In this document: one piece after another, positions 30,523 to 40,113 of the stretch | Numbering within the stretch: the first letter of the stretch is position 1 | Layout of the letters: the number at the start of each line of letters is the position of its first letter | Assembly (NCBI RefSeq): GCF_006861825.1 | Contig: NZ_VDGI01000008.1 | Location: 409 to 64,408, forward strand | Origin: Psychrobacillus vulpis | GTDB lineage: Bacteria > Bacillota > Bacilli > Bacillales_A > Planococcaceae | Direction: 5' to 3' | Length of the DNA: 64,000 nt | Translations under genes and position numbers: made by a program | The notes under the pieces: generated by a model | Database searches by the model: none | What the model was told of the DNA's origin: nothing | What the model saw: only the letters and a program-made list of their open reading frames with translations

Positions 30523-31881
30523 ATGAGCGATCCATTATTGGACCGTGTGCCACCACATAACCAAGAAGCTGAACAATCTGTCATTGGAGCAATATTTTTA
30601 GAACCCCAAGCATTAATAACTGCAGCAGAAATTATTATGCCGGAAGACTTTTATCGAGTAGCACATCAAAAAATATTCCAAACGATGCTAAGGTTAAGTG
30701 ATCAAGGAAAAGCAATTGATGTTGTTACGATAACAGAGGAACTTTCTGCAAAAAAAGAATTAGAAGATGTAGGTGGCATTTCTTACATAAGTGAGATAGC
30801 AAACGCAGTACCTACTGCGGCCAATATCGGACATTACGCTAAAATTGTGGAAGAAAAATCTGTCTTACGTAGATTAATCCGTGTAGCTACAACCATTGTA
30901 GAGGACGGTTTTACAAGAGAAGATGAAGTAGAAGCCTTATTATCTGAAGCTGAACGAAAAATGATGGAAGTTGCCAGCAGAAAAAATGCTGGCGATTTTA
31001 AGCATATAAAAGACGTTTTAGTGGAAACATATGATAACATCGAAAAACTTCATACAAGAAAAGGCGATGTAACTGGTATTCCAACAGGATTCCGTGATTT
31101 AGATCGTATTACAGCTGGATTTCAACGAAATGATTTAATCATTGTAGCTGCACGTCCATCTGTAGGGAAAACGGCATTTGCATTAAACGTTGCACAAAAC
31201 GTAGCAACAAAAACGGACGAAAATGTAGCAATCTTTAGTTTAGAGATGGGTGCAGAGCAATTAGTAATGCGTATGATTTGTGCCGAAGGAAATATCGATG
31301 CTCAAGTATTACGTACTGGTTCTCTCACAACAGAAGATTGGCGGAAGCTCACTATGGCAATGGGGAGCTTGTCAAATGCTGGAATATACATTGACGACAC
31401 ACCAGGTATTCGTGTTAACGAAATACGTGCTAAATGCCGTCGATTAAAACAAGAGTCTGGCTTAGGAATGATATTAATTGATTACTTACAGCTTATTCAG
31501 GGAAGTGGCGGGAGTGGACAAGCAAATCGTCAACAAGAGGTTTCTGAGATTTCTCGATCTCTTAAAGGTTTAGCACGTGAACTTAAAGTTCCTGTGATAG
31601 CACTCTCACAGCTCTCCCGTGGTGTAGAACAGCGACAAGATAAGCGACCGATGATGTCCGATTTACGTGAATCTGGTTCGATTGAGCAAGATGCGGATAT
31701 TGTTTCGTTTCTATATCGTGAAGACTATTATGATAAAGAAACCGAGAACCAAAATATGATTGAAATAATTATAGCCAAACAGCGTAATGGTCCTACTGGA
31801 ACGGTAACATTAGCTTTCGTGAAGGAATTTAACAAATTCGTCAATATTGACTGGAGTCAGCATCAAGCACCTCCGGCATAA
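30523..31881 (+). CDS. dnaB: Replicative DNA helicase (DnaB family; DnaC in B. subtilis)
   Basis: 452 aa (454 in B. subtilis, where the gene is called dnaC). It forms the hexameric helicase at the replication fork. The N-terminal primase-interacting domain starts RVPPHNQEAEQSVIGA; the RecA-like domain has Walker A ARPSVGKT and LIDYLQL, plus the conserved SLKGLARELKVPVIALSQLSR segment. No intein. The ribosome site is AAGGAGAGAGG. Last in the run; a hairpin with PurR boxes follows. Confidence 0.97.
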   Translation: MSDPLLDRVPPHNQEAEQSVIGAIFLEPQALITAAEIIMPEDFYRVAHQKIFQTMLRLSDQGKAIDVVTITEELSAKKELEDVGGISYISEIANAVPTAANIGHYAKIVEEKSVLRRLIRVATTIVEDGFTREDEVEALLSEAERKMMEVASRKNAGDFKHIKDVLVETYDNIEKLHTRKGDVTGIPTGFRDLDRITAGFQRNDLIIVAARPSVGKTAFALNVAQNVATKTDENVAIFSLEMGAEQLVMRMICAEGNIDAQVLRTGSLTTEDWRKLTMAMGSLSNAGIYIDDTPGIRVNEIRAKCRRLKQESGLGMILIDYLQLIQGSGGSGQANRQQEVSEISRSLKGLARELKVPVIALSQLSRGVEQRQDKRPMMSDLRESGSIEQDADIVSFLYREDYYDKETENQNMIEIIIAKQRNGPTGTVTLAFVKEFNKFVNIDWSQHQAPPA

Positions 31882-31884
31882 TTT

Positions 31885-31928
31885 AAACACGAACGATAAA
31901 TGTAACTAGCATTTATACGTTCGTGTTT
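31885..31928. promoter_or_regulatory. PurR-box pair upstream of purA, also a terminator-like hairpin
   Basis: Inverted CGAAC (31890-31894) and GTTCG (31919-31923) 24 nt apart, each inside a PurBox-like sequence (AAACACGAACGAT on the left). The whole forms a long inverted repeat ending in TTTTT, so it may also terminate dnaB transcription. The same core spacing occurs before pbuG (62240-62273). purA is a PurR target in B. subtilis. It lies just upstream of the purA promoter. Confidence 0.7.
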
Positions 31929-31942
31929 TTGAATGAAATCAA

Positions 31943-31971
31943 TTGACGAGAGACTTGTTGATTGGTACAAT
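31943..31971 (+). promoter_or_regulatory. Promoter of purA
   Basis: -35 TTGACG (31943-31948), 17-nt spacer, -10 TACAAT (31966-31971), about 50 nt before the start codon and 20 nt downstream of the PurR-box pair. Confidence 0.75.
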
Positions 31972-32022
31972 TACAACTGATTTAAATCAGGACATATAAA
32001 ATGTCTGACGGAGGTGTTGGCA

Positions 32023-33309
32023 ATGCCATCAGTAGTAGTAGTAGGTACACAATGGGGAGACGAAGGAAAAGGAAAGATTACAGACTTTCTATCCGAGAAT
32101 TCAGAAGTAATTGCACGATACCAGGGTGGAAATAACGCGGGACATACAATTATTTTTGGGGGAGAAACATACAAGCTTCACCTTATTCCATCAGGTATTT
32201 TTTACAAAGATAAAATCTCTGTAATTGGGAATGGTATGGTTGTAGATCCAAGAGCACTTGTAAAAGAACTAAAAGGATTACATGATCGTGGAGTTACTAC
32301 AGAAAACTTACGTATTTCTAATCGTGCACACGTTATTCTTCCATATCATATTAAGCAGGATGAAGTAGAAGAAGCACGAAGAGGTGCAAATAAGATTGGA
32401 ACTACAGGTAAGGGTATTGGTCCAGCATATATGGATAAAGCAGCTCGTGTCGGTATCCGTATGGCCGATCTTCTTGATTACGAAGTATTTAAAGAAAAAT
32501 TAGAGCATAATTTAGCTGAAAAAAATAGAATGTTTGAGAAGTTTTATGAAACAGAAGGCTTTACTGTTGAAGAAATTTTAGAAGAATTTTATGGTTATGG
32601 TAAAGAAATTGAGAAATACGTAACAGATACTTCAAAAGTATTAAACGACGCATTGGATGACGGGCGTCGCGTGCTATTTGAAGGTGCACAAGGAGTAATG
32701 CTTGATATCGACCAAGGTACGTATCCATTCGTTACTTCTTCTAACCCTGTGGCTGGAGGAGTTACTATTGGTGCAGGTGTAGGTCCAACAAAAATTTCCC
32801 ACGTGGTTGGAGTATGTAAAGCATATACATCTCGTGTAGGAGATGGTCCATTCCCAACTGAACTTTTTGATGAAGTTGGAAACCAAATTCGTGAAGTCGG
32901 AAAAGAGTATGGGACAACTACAGGTAGACCACGTCGTATTGGCTGGTTTGACACAGTAGTAGTAAGACATGCTAGACGTGTTAGTGGCTTAACGGACTTA
33001 ACTGTTAACTCTATTGACGTGTTAACCGGCCTAAAAACTGTAAAGATTTGTACCGCATATAGATACAAAGGTGAGCTAATAACTGAGTACCCAGCAAATC
33101 TTCGCATACTTGCTGAATGTGAGCCAGTTTATGAAGAACTACCAGGCTGGAGCGAAGATATTACTAGCTGCAAAACACTCGATGAGCTTCCTGAAACAGC
33201 TCGTCACTATCTAGAGCGTATTTCACAACTAACTGGTGTACAAATTTCTATCTTCTCGGTAGGACCGGATCGTACACAAACGAATATTATTTCAAGTGTT
33301 TGGCGTTAA
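32023..33309 (+). CDS. purA: Adenylosuccinate synthetase
   Basis: 428 aa (430 in B. subtilis). It joins IMP and aspartate using GTP to make adenylosuccinate, the first committed step to [17 protein letters not shown] is the GTP-binding P-loop, followed by [20 protein letters not shown] and [12 protein letters not shown]. The start ATG 32023 has GGAGGTG 6 nt upstream; the GTG at 32014 lies inside that ribosome site. Single gene with its own promoter and a strong terminator. Confidence 0.98.
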   Translation: MPSVVVVGTQWGDEGKGKITDFLSENSEVIARYQGGNNAGHTIIFGGETYKLHLIPSGIFYKDKISVIGNGMVVDPRALVKELKGLHDRGVTTENLRISNRAHVILPYHIKQDEVEEARRGANKIGTTGKGIGPAYMDKAARVGIRMADLLDYEVFKEKLEHNLAEKNRMFEKFYETEGFTVEEILEEFYGYGKEIEKYVTDTSKVLNDALDDGRRVLFEGAQGVMLDIDQGTYPFVTSSNPVAGGVTIGAGVGPTKISHVVGVCKAYTSRVGDGPFPTELFDEVGNQIREVGKEYGTTTGRPRRIGWFDTVVVRHARRVSGLTDLTVNSIDVLTGLKTVKICTAYRYKGELITEYPANLRILAECEPVYEELPGWSEDITSCKTLDELPETARHYLERISQLTGVQISIFSVGPDRTQTNIISSVWR

Positions 33310-33314
33310 TTGAA

Positions 33315-33346
33315 AAACCGTCAAGAAGTATAACTTCTTGACGGTT
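33315..33346 (+). terminator. Terminator after purA
   Basis: Near-perfect stem AAACCGTCAAGAAG / CTTCTTGACGGTTT with a 5-nt loop, then TTTTTT. Confidence 0.95.
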
Positions 33347-33707
33347 TTTTTAATATAAAGATTATAAAGAGCATACTAATTGGATATACGAAGTTACTTC
33401 TTTTTGTCGAAACAAATTGAGAGAACATATGATAATCTTCTATTATGACAAATATAACAAAGAATAAAAGAAGTAGATGTATAAAATTTGGTTATTTTGG
33501 TGAAAGTTTAACTATAATAGTCGAAAACTTTACAAAATGATATGAAAAATAGAATAACATGGAACATATTTCAAAAATATGGTTCTAATTATACAGTTTC
33601 TTTACAATCGGAACTATTACTACACTAAACTATGTCATTTGTGTTAAATTAAAAGAGCATGAAAATAAGAAGTATTAACTTTTTATGAAATTGGAAGGGG
33701 CTTTATC
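33347..33707. other. Gene-free AT-rich region before the M23 gene
   Basis: About 360 nt without an open frame of substance. A TATAAT lies at 33513-33518 but with no good -35 at normal spacing. An imperfect hairpin (GAAC...GTTC) lies at about 33563-33588. The promoter of the downstream peptidase should be here, but I cannot place it; I did not find a clear WalR box (TGTWAH-N5-TGTWAH). Confidence 0.5.
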
Positions 33708-35183
33708 ATGTTTTTGAAAAGAAAGAATGATGAGCAAAAAGATAGTTATCTAGTTGTTCATTCAAACAGAAAGTCAAATATGATGAAAAAAGCAGCCATA
33801 ACCGTATTGCTTATTTCAGGTATATCTTTTAATATGGCTTTTGCAAATGAAGGTGAAGGTAGTGCATTAAAAGAAATTTATCATATATATTCAAACGGGC
33901 AATACGTTGGAGCATTGTCAGACAAAACAGAGATGCAAACAATCTTTGATCAAAAAATAAAAGCTTCAAGCTCCCAGTACAAAGATCTTACTTTAAAAGC
34001 AGGTTCCAATATATCAGTGATTGCTGAACAAGTTTTTACACCTTCTACAAACGATGAAGCTACTCTTAAAAAGTTAGACAAATTAATCGGAGTAGAAACA
34101 ACGGCATTTGCTTTATCTATCAATGACGAGATGGCCGTCTACGTCAAAGATTTAGAAGCTTACCATGAAGTTATTCGTAAGCTTAAATTGCATTTTGTTA
34201 GTGAAGAAGACCTTAAAGCACTGGAAGCAAGAAAGAGTTCTAATGAACCTTTACCCGAATTAAAAGAAAATGAAACTAGAATGATTGACATTCTTTTAAA
34301 AGAAAAAGTTTCTGGAGTTACAGTAGACGTGAGTCCTGAAAAATTAGTATCTGCAGATGAAGCTGTTAAACTTCTATTAGACGGTACTCTTGAAAAAGAA
34401 ACGTATAAAGTAACAGAAGGCGATGTTTTAGGAACAATTGCAAGCAAGCATAATTTAACAACTGCTGAGTTACTAAACATAAATCCAGGCGTTACAGAAT
34501 CTACAGTTTTACAAATAGGTCAAGAGTTAAATGTAACTGTCTTAAAACCACTTATTAATGTAGAAGTACAATATGAGAAAAAAGCAGTTGAACCGATTAA
34601 GCATACTAAAAAAGTAGTAGAAATAGATGAAATGTTTAAAGGCGATACAAAAGTAAAACAAGAAGGCTCAGATGGTAAAAAGATAGCAACTTACCTAGTT
34701 CGTAATGTAAATGGAACTCAAGTAGGTCAATCAGTTAAAGAAGAGACAATTCTTGTAGAACCAAAAGAACATATCGTATTAAAAGGAACAAAGGTGATTC
34801 CTTCTCGAGGATCAGGAATTTTTGCTTGGCCCGCTGAAGGTGGATATATTTCTAGTCAAATGGGTTATCGTTGGGGTAGAAAGCATGAAGGTATTGATAT
34901 TGCACGTCCTAGTGGTTTTACGATTAAAGCAGCAGATAATGGTGTTGTCGTAGCAGCGGGATGGGATGGTACATACGGTCAACGAATTATTGTCGACCAT
35001 AAGAATGGTTACAAAACAACTTATGCCCATCTTTCATCAATAAGTGTCAATGTCGGGGACGTTGTACCTCAAGGATCTAAATTAGGTGTAATGGGAAGTA
35101 CAGGGCGTTCAACAGGTACCCACTTACATTTTGAAGTAGAGAAAAATGGAGTTACGATCAATCCGGTATCTGTGTTAAAATAA
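33708..35183 (+). CDS. Cell-wall peptidase: LysM, G5 and M23 domains
   Basis: 491 aa. A signal-anchor or cleavable signal lies at about residues 26-46 (MMKKAAITVLLISGISFNMAFA). A LysM domain follows at about 242-280 (YKVTEGDVLGTIASKHNL), then a G5 domain (about 284-364), then an M23 peptidase with zinc ligands H393 and D397 (HEGID) and catalytic H472/H474 (THLHFE). M23 enzymes cleave peptidoglycan cross-links; LysM and G5 bind wall glycans. All active-site residues are present. It sits just before the walRK operon, which controls wall hydrolases, so WalR regulation is plausible but not shown by a visible box. Confidence 0.93.
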   Translation: MFLKRKNDEQKDSYLVVHSNRKSNMMKKAAITVLLISGISFNMAFANEGEGSALKEIYHIYSNGQYVGALSDKTEMQTIFDQKIKASSSQYKDLTLKAGSNISVIAEQVFTPSTNDEATLKKLDKLIGVETTAFALSINDEMAVYVKDLEAYHEVIRKLKLHFVSEEDLKALEARKSSNEPLPELKENETRMIDILLKEKVSGVTVDVSPEKLVSADEAVKLLLDGTLEKETYKVTEGDVLGTIASKHNLTTAELLNINPGVTESTVLQIGQELNVTVLKPLINVEVQYEKKAVEPIKHTKKVVEIDEMFKGDTKVKQEGSDGKKIATYLVRNVNGTQVGQSVKEETILVEPKEHIVLKGTKVIPSRGSGIFAWPAEGGYISSQMGYRWGRKHEGIDIARPSGFTIKAADNGVVVAAGWDGTYGQRIIVDHKNGYKTTYAHLSSISVNVGDVVPQGSKLGVMGSTGRSTGTHLHFEVEKNGVTINPVSVLK

Positions 35184-35193
35184 TAATATGTAG

Positions 35194-35225
35194 GAGACGG
35201 TCACTTGTTTGGCTGTCTCTTTTTT
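35194..35225 (+). terminator. Terminator after the M23 gene
   Basis: GGAGACG...TGTCTC stem (35193-35219, one internal mismatch), followed by TTTTTT. Confidence 0.7.
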
Positions 35226-35264
35226 ACTTGAAAAGACAAATAGACATTTTTACATAGTTACTAA

Positions 35265-35278
35265 ATTTCCTGGGAAAT
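35265..35278. promoter_or_regulatory. Candidate Noc-binding site
   Basis: ATTTCCTGGGAAAT matches the B. subtilis Noc-binding sequence ATTTCCCGGGAAAT at 13 of 14 positions. It is 190 nt upstream of walR, in non-coding DNA. noc is in this window (17234-18106). Confidence 0.55.
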
Positions 35279-35464
35279 AATTCGACAATCATCGACTTTA
35301 TGATTCTATAAATTAGGAAATTTGTAGGCCTGTGTAAAACTTTGCTACTTTTCATAAAGGATGCGAATACATTAAAAGCATGTTAGAGTAAAAGAATAAA
35401 TGTAAATAAAAATACACTTTCATATATTAATAAATAGAACAAATCACGAAAAGGGGTTCAATCA

Positions 35465-36169
35465 ATGAGTAAAAAAATATTAGTAGTCGATGATGAAAAA
35501 CCAATTGCAGATATACTTCAATTTAATTTGAAAAAGGAAGGCTATCAAGTATATTGTGCGTATGATGGAGATGAAGCACTATTAAAAGTAGAAGAAATTC
35601 ATCCTGATTTAATGTTACTTGATATTATGCTCCCAAACCGAGATGGAATGGAAGTTTGTAGAGAAATTCGTAAAAAGTATGATTTCCCAATTATAATGCT
35701 GACGGCTAAAGATTCGGAGATTGATAAAGTGCTTGGATTAGAACTAGGTGCAGATGACTATGTAACTAAACCATTTAGTACACGAGAGTTAATAGCACGT
35801 GTGAAAGCGAACATGCGAAGACATCAAACATTACAAGAGGGTGTAGAGGTCATAACGAATGACATAACGATTGGACCTTTGACGATTCAACCAGATGCTT
35901 ATCTAGTGTTAAAAAGAGATGAAACAATTGAATTAACACATCGGGAGTTTGAATTATTACATTATTTAGCTAAGCATATTGGACAAGTTATGACAAGGGA
36001 ACATTTACTTCAAACGGTATGGGGATATGATTATTTTGGAGATGTCCGTACGGTAGATGTAACAATTCGCCGTTTAAGAGAGAAGATAGAAGATAATCCT
36101 AGTCACCCAACTTGGATTGTAACAAGAAGAGGCGTTGGTTACTACCTACGAAATCCTGAACAGGAGTAG
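35465..36169 (+). CDS. walR: Response regulator WalR
   Basis: 234 aa. OmpR/PhoB family. The receiver domain has [20 protein letters not shown], phospho-acceptor D53 in [11 protein letters not shown] and K103 in DYVTKPFS. The C-terminal winged helix has [15 protein letters not shown] and [10 protein letters not shown]. WalR is the essential regulator of peptidoglycan hydrolase genes. First gene of walRKHIJ; 5 nt before walK. The ribosome site is AAAGGGG. Confidence 0.98.
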   Translation: MSKKILVVDDEKPIADILQFNLKKEGYQVYCAYDGDEALLKVEEIHPDLMLLDIMLPNRDGMEVCREIRKKYDFPIIMLTAKDSEIDKVLGLELGADDYVTKPFSTRELIARVKANMRRHQTLQEGVEVITNDITIGPLTIQPDAYLVLKRDETIELTHREFELLHYLAKHIGQVMTREHLLQTVWGYDYFGDVRTVDVTIRRLREKIEDNPSHPTWIVTRRGVGYYLRNPEQE

Positions 36170-36174
36170 AAAGA

Positions 36175-37998
36175 ATGCAAAAGGTTGGTTATTTAAAATC
36201 GATTCATGTGAAAATTGTGTTCATTTATATATTACTAATAATTATTGCGATGCAAATTATTGGTCTATACTTTGTAAAAGGACTCGAGCAAACGTTAAGA
36301 GATAACTTTCAAAGTTCTATTTATGATCGAGTAGGTCTTATTGAATATAGCGTGAGAGAAGAAATGCTAAAAGTAAGAAACGAAGGAGACGCAACTTTAG
36401 AACAAAGCTTGCGTTCTATTTTGTCTGGATTGAATTCCTCTGATATTAAAGAAGTTCGAGTGATAGACGCAAGATATCAAATTCTCGGAACATCCGATAT
36501 TAATAACCAATCAATTGTAGGACAAAGATCAATGGATGAGCTAGTAAAAAAATCCATAACTGCAGAAATTCCTTTTGATAATATCTCACTTGACTCGGAA
36601 ACAAGAAAACGAATTTGGATTTTAGCAACTCCCATTACTTCTAAGGGAGAAGTAATAGGAACATTGTATATCGAATCAAATATCGAAAATGTATTCGGTC
36701 AAATGAATGAAATTAATCGAATTTTAGCAGGTGGTACAGCTGTTGCATTAGTTATTACGATAATACTTGGAATATTAATCGCGCAAACAATTACACGACC
36801 AATATCAGACATGAGAAGACAAGCACAAGCAATGGCAAAAGGTAACTTTTCAAGAAAAGTACGAGTGTATGGGAATGATGAAATTGGTCAGCTTGCAATA
36901 GCATTCAACCATTTAACCAATCGATTACAAGAAGCTCAATCTACGACAGAAGCGGAACGAAGAAAACTTGCATCTGTACTTACAAATATGACAGATGGAG
37001 TAATTGCTACGGATCGCAAAGGAAGAGTTATTTTAATCAACGATCCAGCGTTAAGATTATTGCGAATTCCTAGAGAAATGGTGTTAAATCGCCCTATTAT
37101 TTCTGTATTAGGAATTGAAATGGATCAAACATTTGAAGATTTGATTCATACACAGGAATCTGTGACACTTGACTTTAGTACAAATGAACGCCCTTTCATA
37201 TTACGAGTAAATTTCTCGGTTATTCAAAAAGAAACTGGATTTGTAAATGGTTTAATAGCAGTTCTTCATGATAATACAGAGCAAGAAAAGATTGATATGG
37301 AACGAAGAGAATTTGTAGCTAATGTTTCCCATGAGCTTCGTACTCCACTTACAACGATGAGTAGTTATTTAGAGGCATTGGCTGATGGTGCATGGAAAGA
37401 CGAAGAGATTGCTCCATCGTTTTTACAAGTTACACAAACGGAAACGCAACGAATGATTCGACTAGTAAATGACTTACTGCAACTATCTAAAATGGACAGT
37501 AGAGATTATGATTTAAATCGTGAAATTGTGAACTTCAATCAATTTTTCAATCGAATAATCGATCGGTTTGAGTTGTCTAAATCTCAAAATGTTACGTTTC
37601 ATCGAATGTTATCCGATACACCTTATTATGTAGATATAGACACAGATAAATTAACCCAAGTAATCGATAATATTATTTCCAATGCGTTAAAATATTCACC
37701 TGACGGTGGAAATATCCGATTTGGAATAGCTGTAAAGGATAATGTATTGAAGGTTATGATTTCAGATGATGGGATGGGTATTCCATCCGAAAATGTCGAT
37801 CGAATTTTTGACCGATTTTACCGAGTAGATCGTGCTAGAGCAAGGTCTATGGGCGGAACTGGTCTCGGTTTAGCTATTGCCCGGGAAATGATAGAAGCAC
37901 ATGGAGGTTCTATTTGGGCGGAAAGTGAAGAAGGCCAAGGCACGACTATATTTTTTACACTTGAAATTGAAATGGACGAGGAAGGTGAGTGGGATTGA
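36175..37998 (+). CDS. walK: Sensor histidine kinase WalK
   Basis: 607 aa (611 in B. subtilis). Two membrane helices (about 13-34 and 183-205) flank an extracellular PAS-like domain; a HAMP domain (about 206-258), a cytoplasmic PAS (about 265-370) and the kinase follow: phospho-acceptor H386 in NVSHELRTPLT, N box DNIISNALKYSPDGG, and G boxes DDGMGIP and GGTGLGLAI. It senses wall state and phosphorylates WalR. The stop overlaps the TTG start of walH. Confidence 0.98.
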   Translation: MQKVGYLKSIHVKIVFIYILLIIIAMQIIGLYFVKGLEQTLRDNFQSSIYDRVGLIEYSVREEMLKVRNEGDATLEQSLRSILSGLNSSDIKEVRVIDARYQILGTSDINNQSIVGQRSMDELVKKSITAEIPFDNISLDSETRKRIWILATPITSKGEVIGTLYIESNIENVFGQMNEINRILAGGTAVALVITIILGILIAQTITRPISDMRRQAQAMAKGNFSRKVRVYGNDEIGQLAIAFNHLTNRLQEAQSTTEAERRKLASVLTNMTDGVIATDRKGRVILINDPALRLLRIPREMVLNRPIISVLGIEMDQTFEDLIHTQESVTLDFSTNERPFILRVNFSVIQKETGFVNGLIAVLHDNTEQEKIDMERREFVANVSHELRTPLTTMSSYLEALADGAWKDEEIAPSFLQVTQTETQRMIRLVNDLLQLSKMDSRDYDLNREIVNFNQFFNRIIDRFELSKSQNVTFHRMLSDTPYYVDIDTDKLTQVIDNIISNALKYSPDGGNIRFGIAVKDNVLKVMISDDGMGIPSENVDRIFDRFYRVDRARARSMGGTGLGLAIAREMIEAHGGSIWAESEEGQGTTIFFTLEIEMDEEGEWD

Positions 37999-39311
37999 AG
38001 TATATTGAACAAGTAAAATCCGTTATTTTACTCCTACTTATCCTGCTAAGCCTAACACTGACTTTTACGATATGGACATACTCTCCTTCCTATGACACGA
38101 TTGAGACGCCTATCGTGAATATTTCCATTGCAGAAAAAAAGAAAATGGAAGATGTAGTGAAGCCATATCGAATATTGTACAGTCAAGAAGAAACGCTAAA
38201 TGGTTCTATTACTTCGCCTAATATTGAAAAAGTATTAAGTTCGTTGAAAAAATGGGAAATACAAACTGTAGAACTTTTGAACAATAAGGCAAGTTTTCAA
38301 CAAATTAATGATTATATTAAAACACCTAATCGAATAACATTATTTTATCCTGCTGAGGTTCCCTTAAAGACATTTAGTACTATACTCTCTTTTGCTGATC
38401 CTAATTTACCGGATGCATCTTTTAATCGTTTAGTAATTGAATGGAATGGCAAAGAAGATGATGAAATGAAACTATATTTTATAAACACTTTAAAACAGAA
38501 AGTGTATACTTCTCGAGCGGATAAAGTTGATAAAAAAGGATTTACAGATATCATCATTAAGCAAGCAAGTAATTTGCCGGAGTATAATGAAATTGAGAGA
38601 CCAGGTAAGCTTTCGCTCTATGTTACGAACAATCCAGAAGATATGATGAGTTATACGTATATCTTAGAAGAAATTGCTCCGGAAAAGTTTAAGAATGCTT
38701 TATTTTCTAGTCCTGGTCTTGTACGAAGTAATTCAGGTGGGTCAAGTGGACAACAGTATACGGATGACAGTGCACTAATGAATGTGGACTTTTTATATAA
38801 AAGATTAAGTTATGTCAATCCGGCTGCAGAATCTGAAAATCCGGCCAAACCAGATGAACTCATTCAAAATAGCTTAAATTTCATAAATGAGCATGACGGC
38901 TGGACCGATGATTATCGATATAATCGTATTAATCCACTTAACCAACAAGTTAGCTATCAGCTTTACTTTTCTGGATTGCAAGTATTAAGTAGTGATACTT
39001 GGACAGAAATTACACAGTATTGGGGATTGAATCGAGTCTATCGATACATTAGACCATACTACATGTTAAATGGTTCTTCTTCTATAAAAACAAGTCATGT
39101 GCAATTACCATCTGGACAATCTACATATGATTTGATTTCCAAAATACCAGATGCATCGTTAATAGAAGATATTATCATATGTTATTATTTGTCTCGGGAT
39201 GATCACCAGGATTTAGTGAAGCTAGATCCTTCTTGGTATTATTTAATAAATGGGACATGGACGCGAGTTTCCCCAGAAATACTGGGAGGTGGTAAGCTTG
39301 GATTGGAATAA
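37995..39311 (+). CDS. walH: WalRK regulator WalH (YycH)
   Basis: 438 aa from TTG 37995 (455 in B. subtilis). One N-terminal membrane anchor (VILLLLILLSLTLTFTIW), the rest extracellular. WalH and WalI bind WalK in the membrane and lower its activity in B. subtilis. A GTG at 37989 is open too, but GGAAGGTGA ends right before it, whereas TTG has a 6-nt spacing and overlaps the walK stop by 4 nt. It overlaps walI by 14 nt. Confidence 0.93.
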   Translation: MKYIEQVKSVILLLLILLSLTLTFTIWTYSPSYDTIETPIVNISIAEKKKMEDVVKPYRILYSQEETLNGSITSPNIEKVLSSLKKWEIQTVELLNNKASFQQINDYIKTPNRITLFYPAEVPLKTFSTILSFADPNLPDASFNRLVIEWNGKEDDEMKLYFINTLKQKVYTSRADKVDKKGFTDIIIKQASNLPEYNEIERPGKLSLYVTNNPEDMMSYTYILEEIAPEKFKNALFSSPGLVRSNSGGSSGQQYTDDSALMNVDFLYKRLSYVNPAAESENPAKPDELIQNSLNFINEHDGWTDDYRYNRINPLNQQVSYQLYFSGLQVLSSDTWTEITQYWGLNRVYRYIRPYYMLNGSSSIKTSHVQLPSGQSTYDLISKIPDASLIEDIIICYYLSRDDHQDLVKLDPSWYYLINGTWTRVSPEILGGGKLGLE

Positions 39312-40101
39312 AACAAAGACGATATTCATTATTGTATTTTCTATTTTAAATGTATTTTTATTTTCCTTATATTTGAATAGATATAATGATGCATCAAAGG
39401 TACAAGTGCCAAGTGATACTCCGATAGAAGAAAGGTTACTATTGGACAATATTAAATTTCCAAAATTGGAATCACTCGTGCAGGAAGCATCGTATGTTTC
39501 TGGAAATGTTCATCTATTCAGTGAGGAAGAACTAAATAAATTATCGAATCAGACAATAGAAATGAAAAACGGGAGTGAATTAGTAAGTATATTTAATAAG
39601 CCACTTCCCATTACAGAAGAGAACTCTTTAGAAAAATTAGTCCATGACAATGTTCTAAAAGGAGATTCATATGGGTTGTGGAAAATCGATGAAGAGAATA
39701 ACTCAGCGATTCTATTTCAAAAAGTAAATAGTCGATTAGTTTATTACAATCCTAATGCGATGTTAATCGTTCATTGGAATGATGAAAAAGAAATTATTCA
39801 GTATAACCAAACAATATTGGATAATCTAGAGGATTATAATGAATCGAAAAATCTATTACCGTACATGCAAGCGATTAAAGTTTTATATTCCCGTGGGTTA
39901 TTAAAGCCCGACTCTACGGTAAAAGAAATTAAACTAGGGTATTCCACATTAGCCCAAGTAACAGAAACTCAAGTATTTGCACCAACTTGGCATGTATTAG
40001 TAGAGCTTTCAGATAAAACATCGGAGGAGTATTTTGTTAATGCTGTCGAGGGAAGAATTATTGAAATTCCAAAAGAGACGGAGCAATTAGAAGTAGAGTA
40101 A
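39298..40101 (+). CDS. walI: WalRK regulator WalI (YycI)
   Basis: 267 aa from TTG 39298 (280 in B. subtilis). It starts MDWNKTKTIFIIVFSILNVFLF, the WalI N-terminal membrane anchor, followed by an extracellular domain of YycI type (SGNVHLFSEEELN...ALILHW-like strands, and a C-terminal FAPTWHVLVELSDK). It is a membrane partner of WalK and WalH. The longer open frame from 39250 lies inside walH and is not supported; GGGAGGTGG lies 8 nt before TTG. Confidence 0.93.
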   Translation: MDWNKTKTIFIIVFSILNVFLFSLYLNRYNDASKVQVPSDTPIEERLLLDNIKFPKLESLVQEASYVSGNVHLFSEEELNKLSNQTIEMKNGSELVSIFNKPLPITEENSLEKLVHDNVLKGDSYGLWKIDEENNSAILFQKVNSRLVYYNPNAMLIVHWNDEKEIIQYNQTILDNLEDYNESKNLLPYMQAIKVLYSRGLLKPDSTVKEIKLGYSTLAQVTETQVFAPTWHVLVELSDKTSEEYFVNAVEGRIIEIPKETEQLEVE

Positions 40102-40113
40102 GGAGTTTTAACA

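Noticed and set aside
33347-33707. WalR box before the M23 peptidase gene
   Set aside because: A TGTCAT...TGTTAA pair near 33642 has a 9-nt period instead of 11 and a mismatch, so it was not called.
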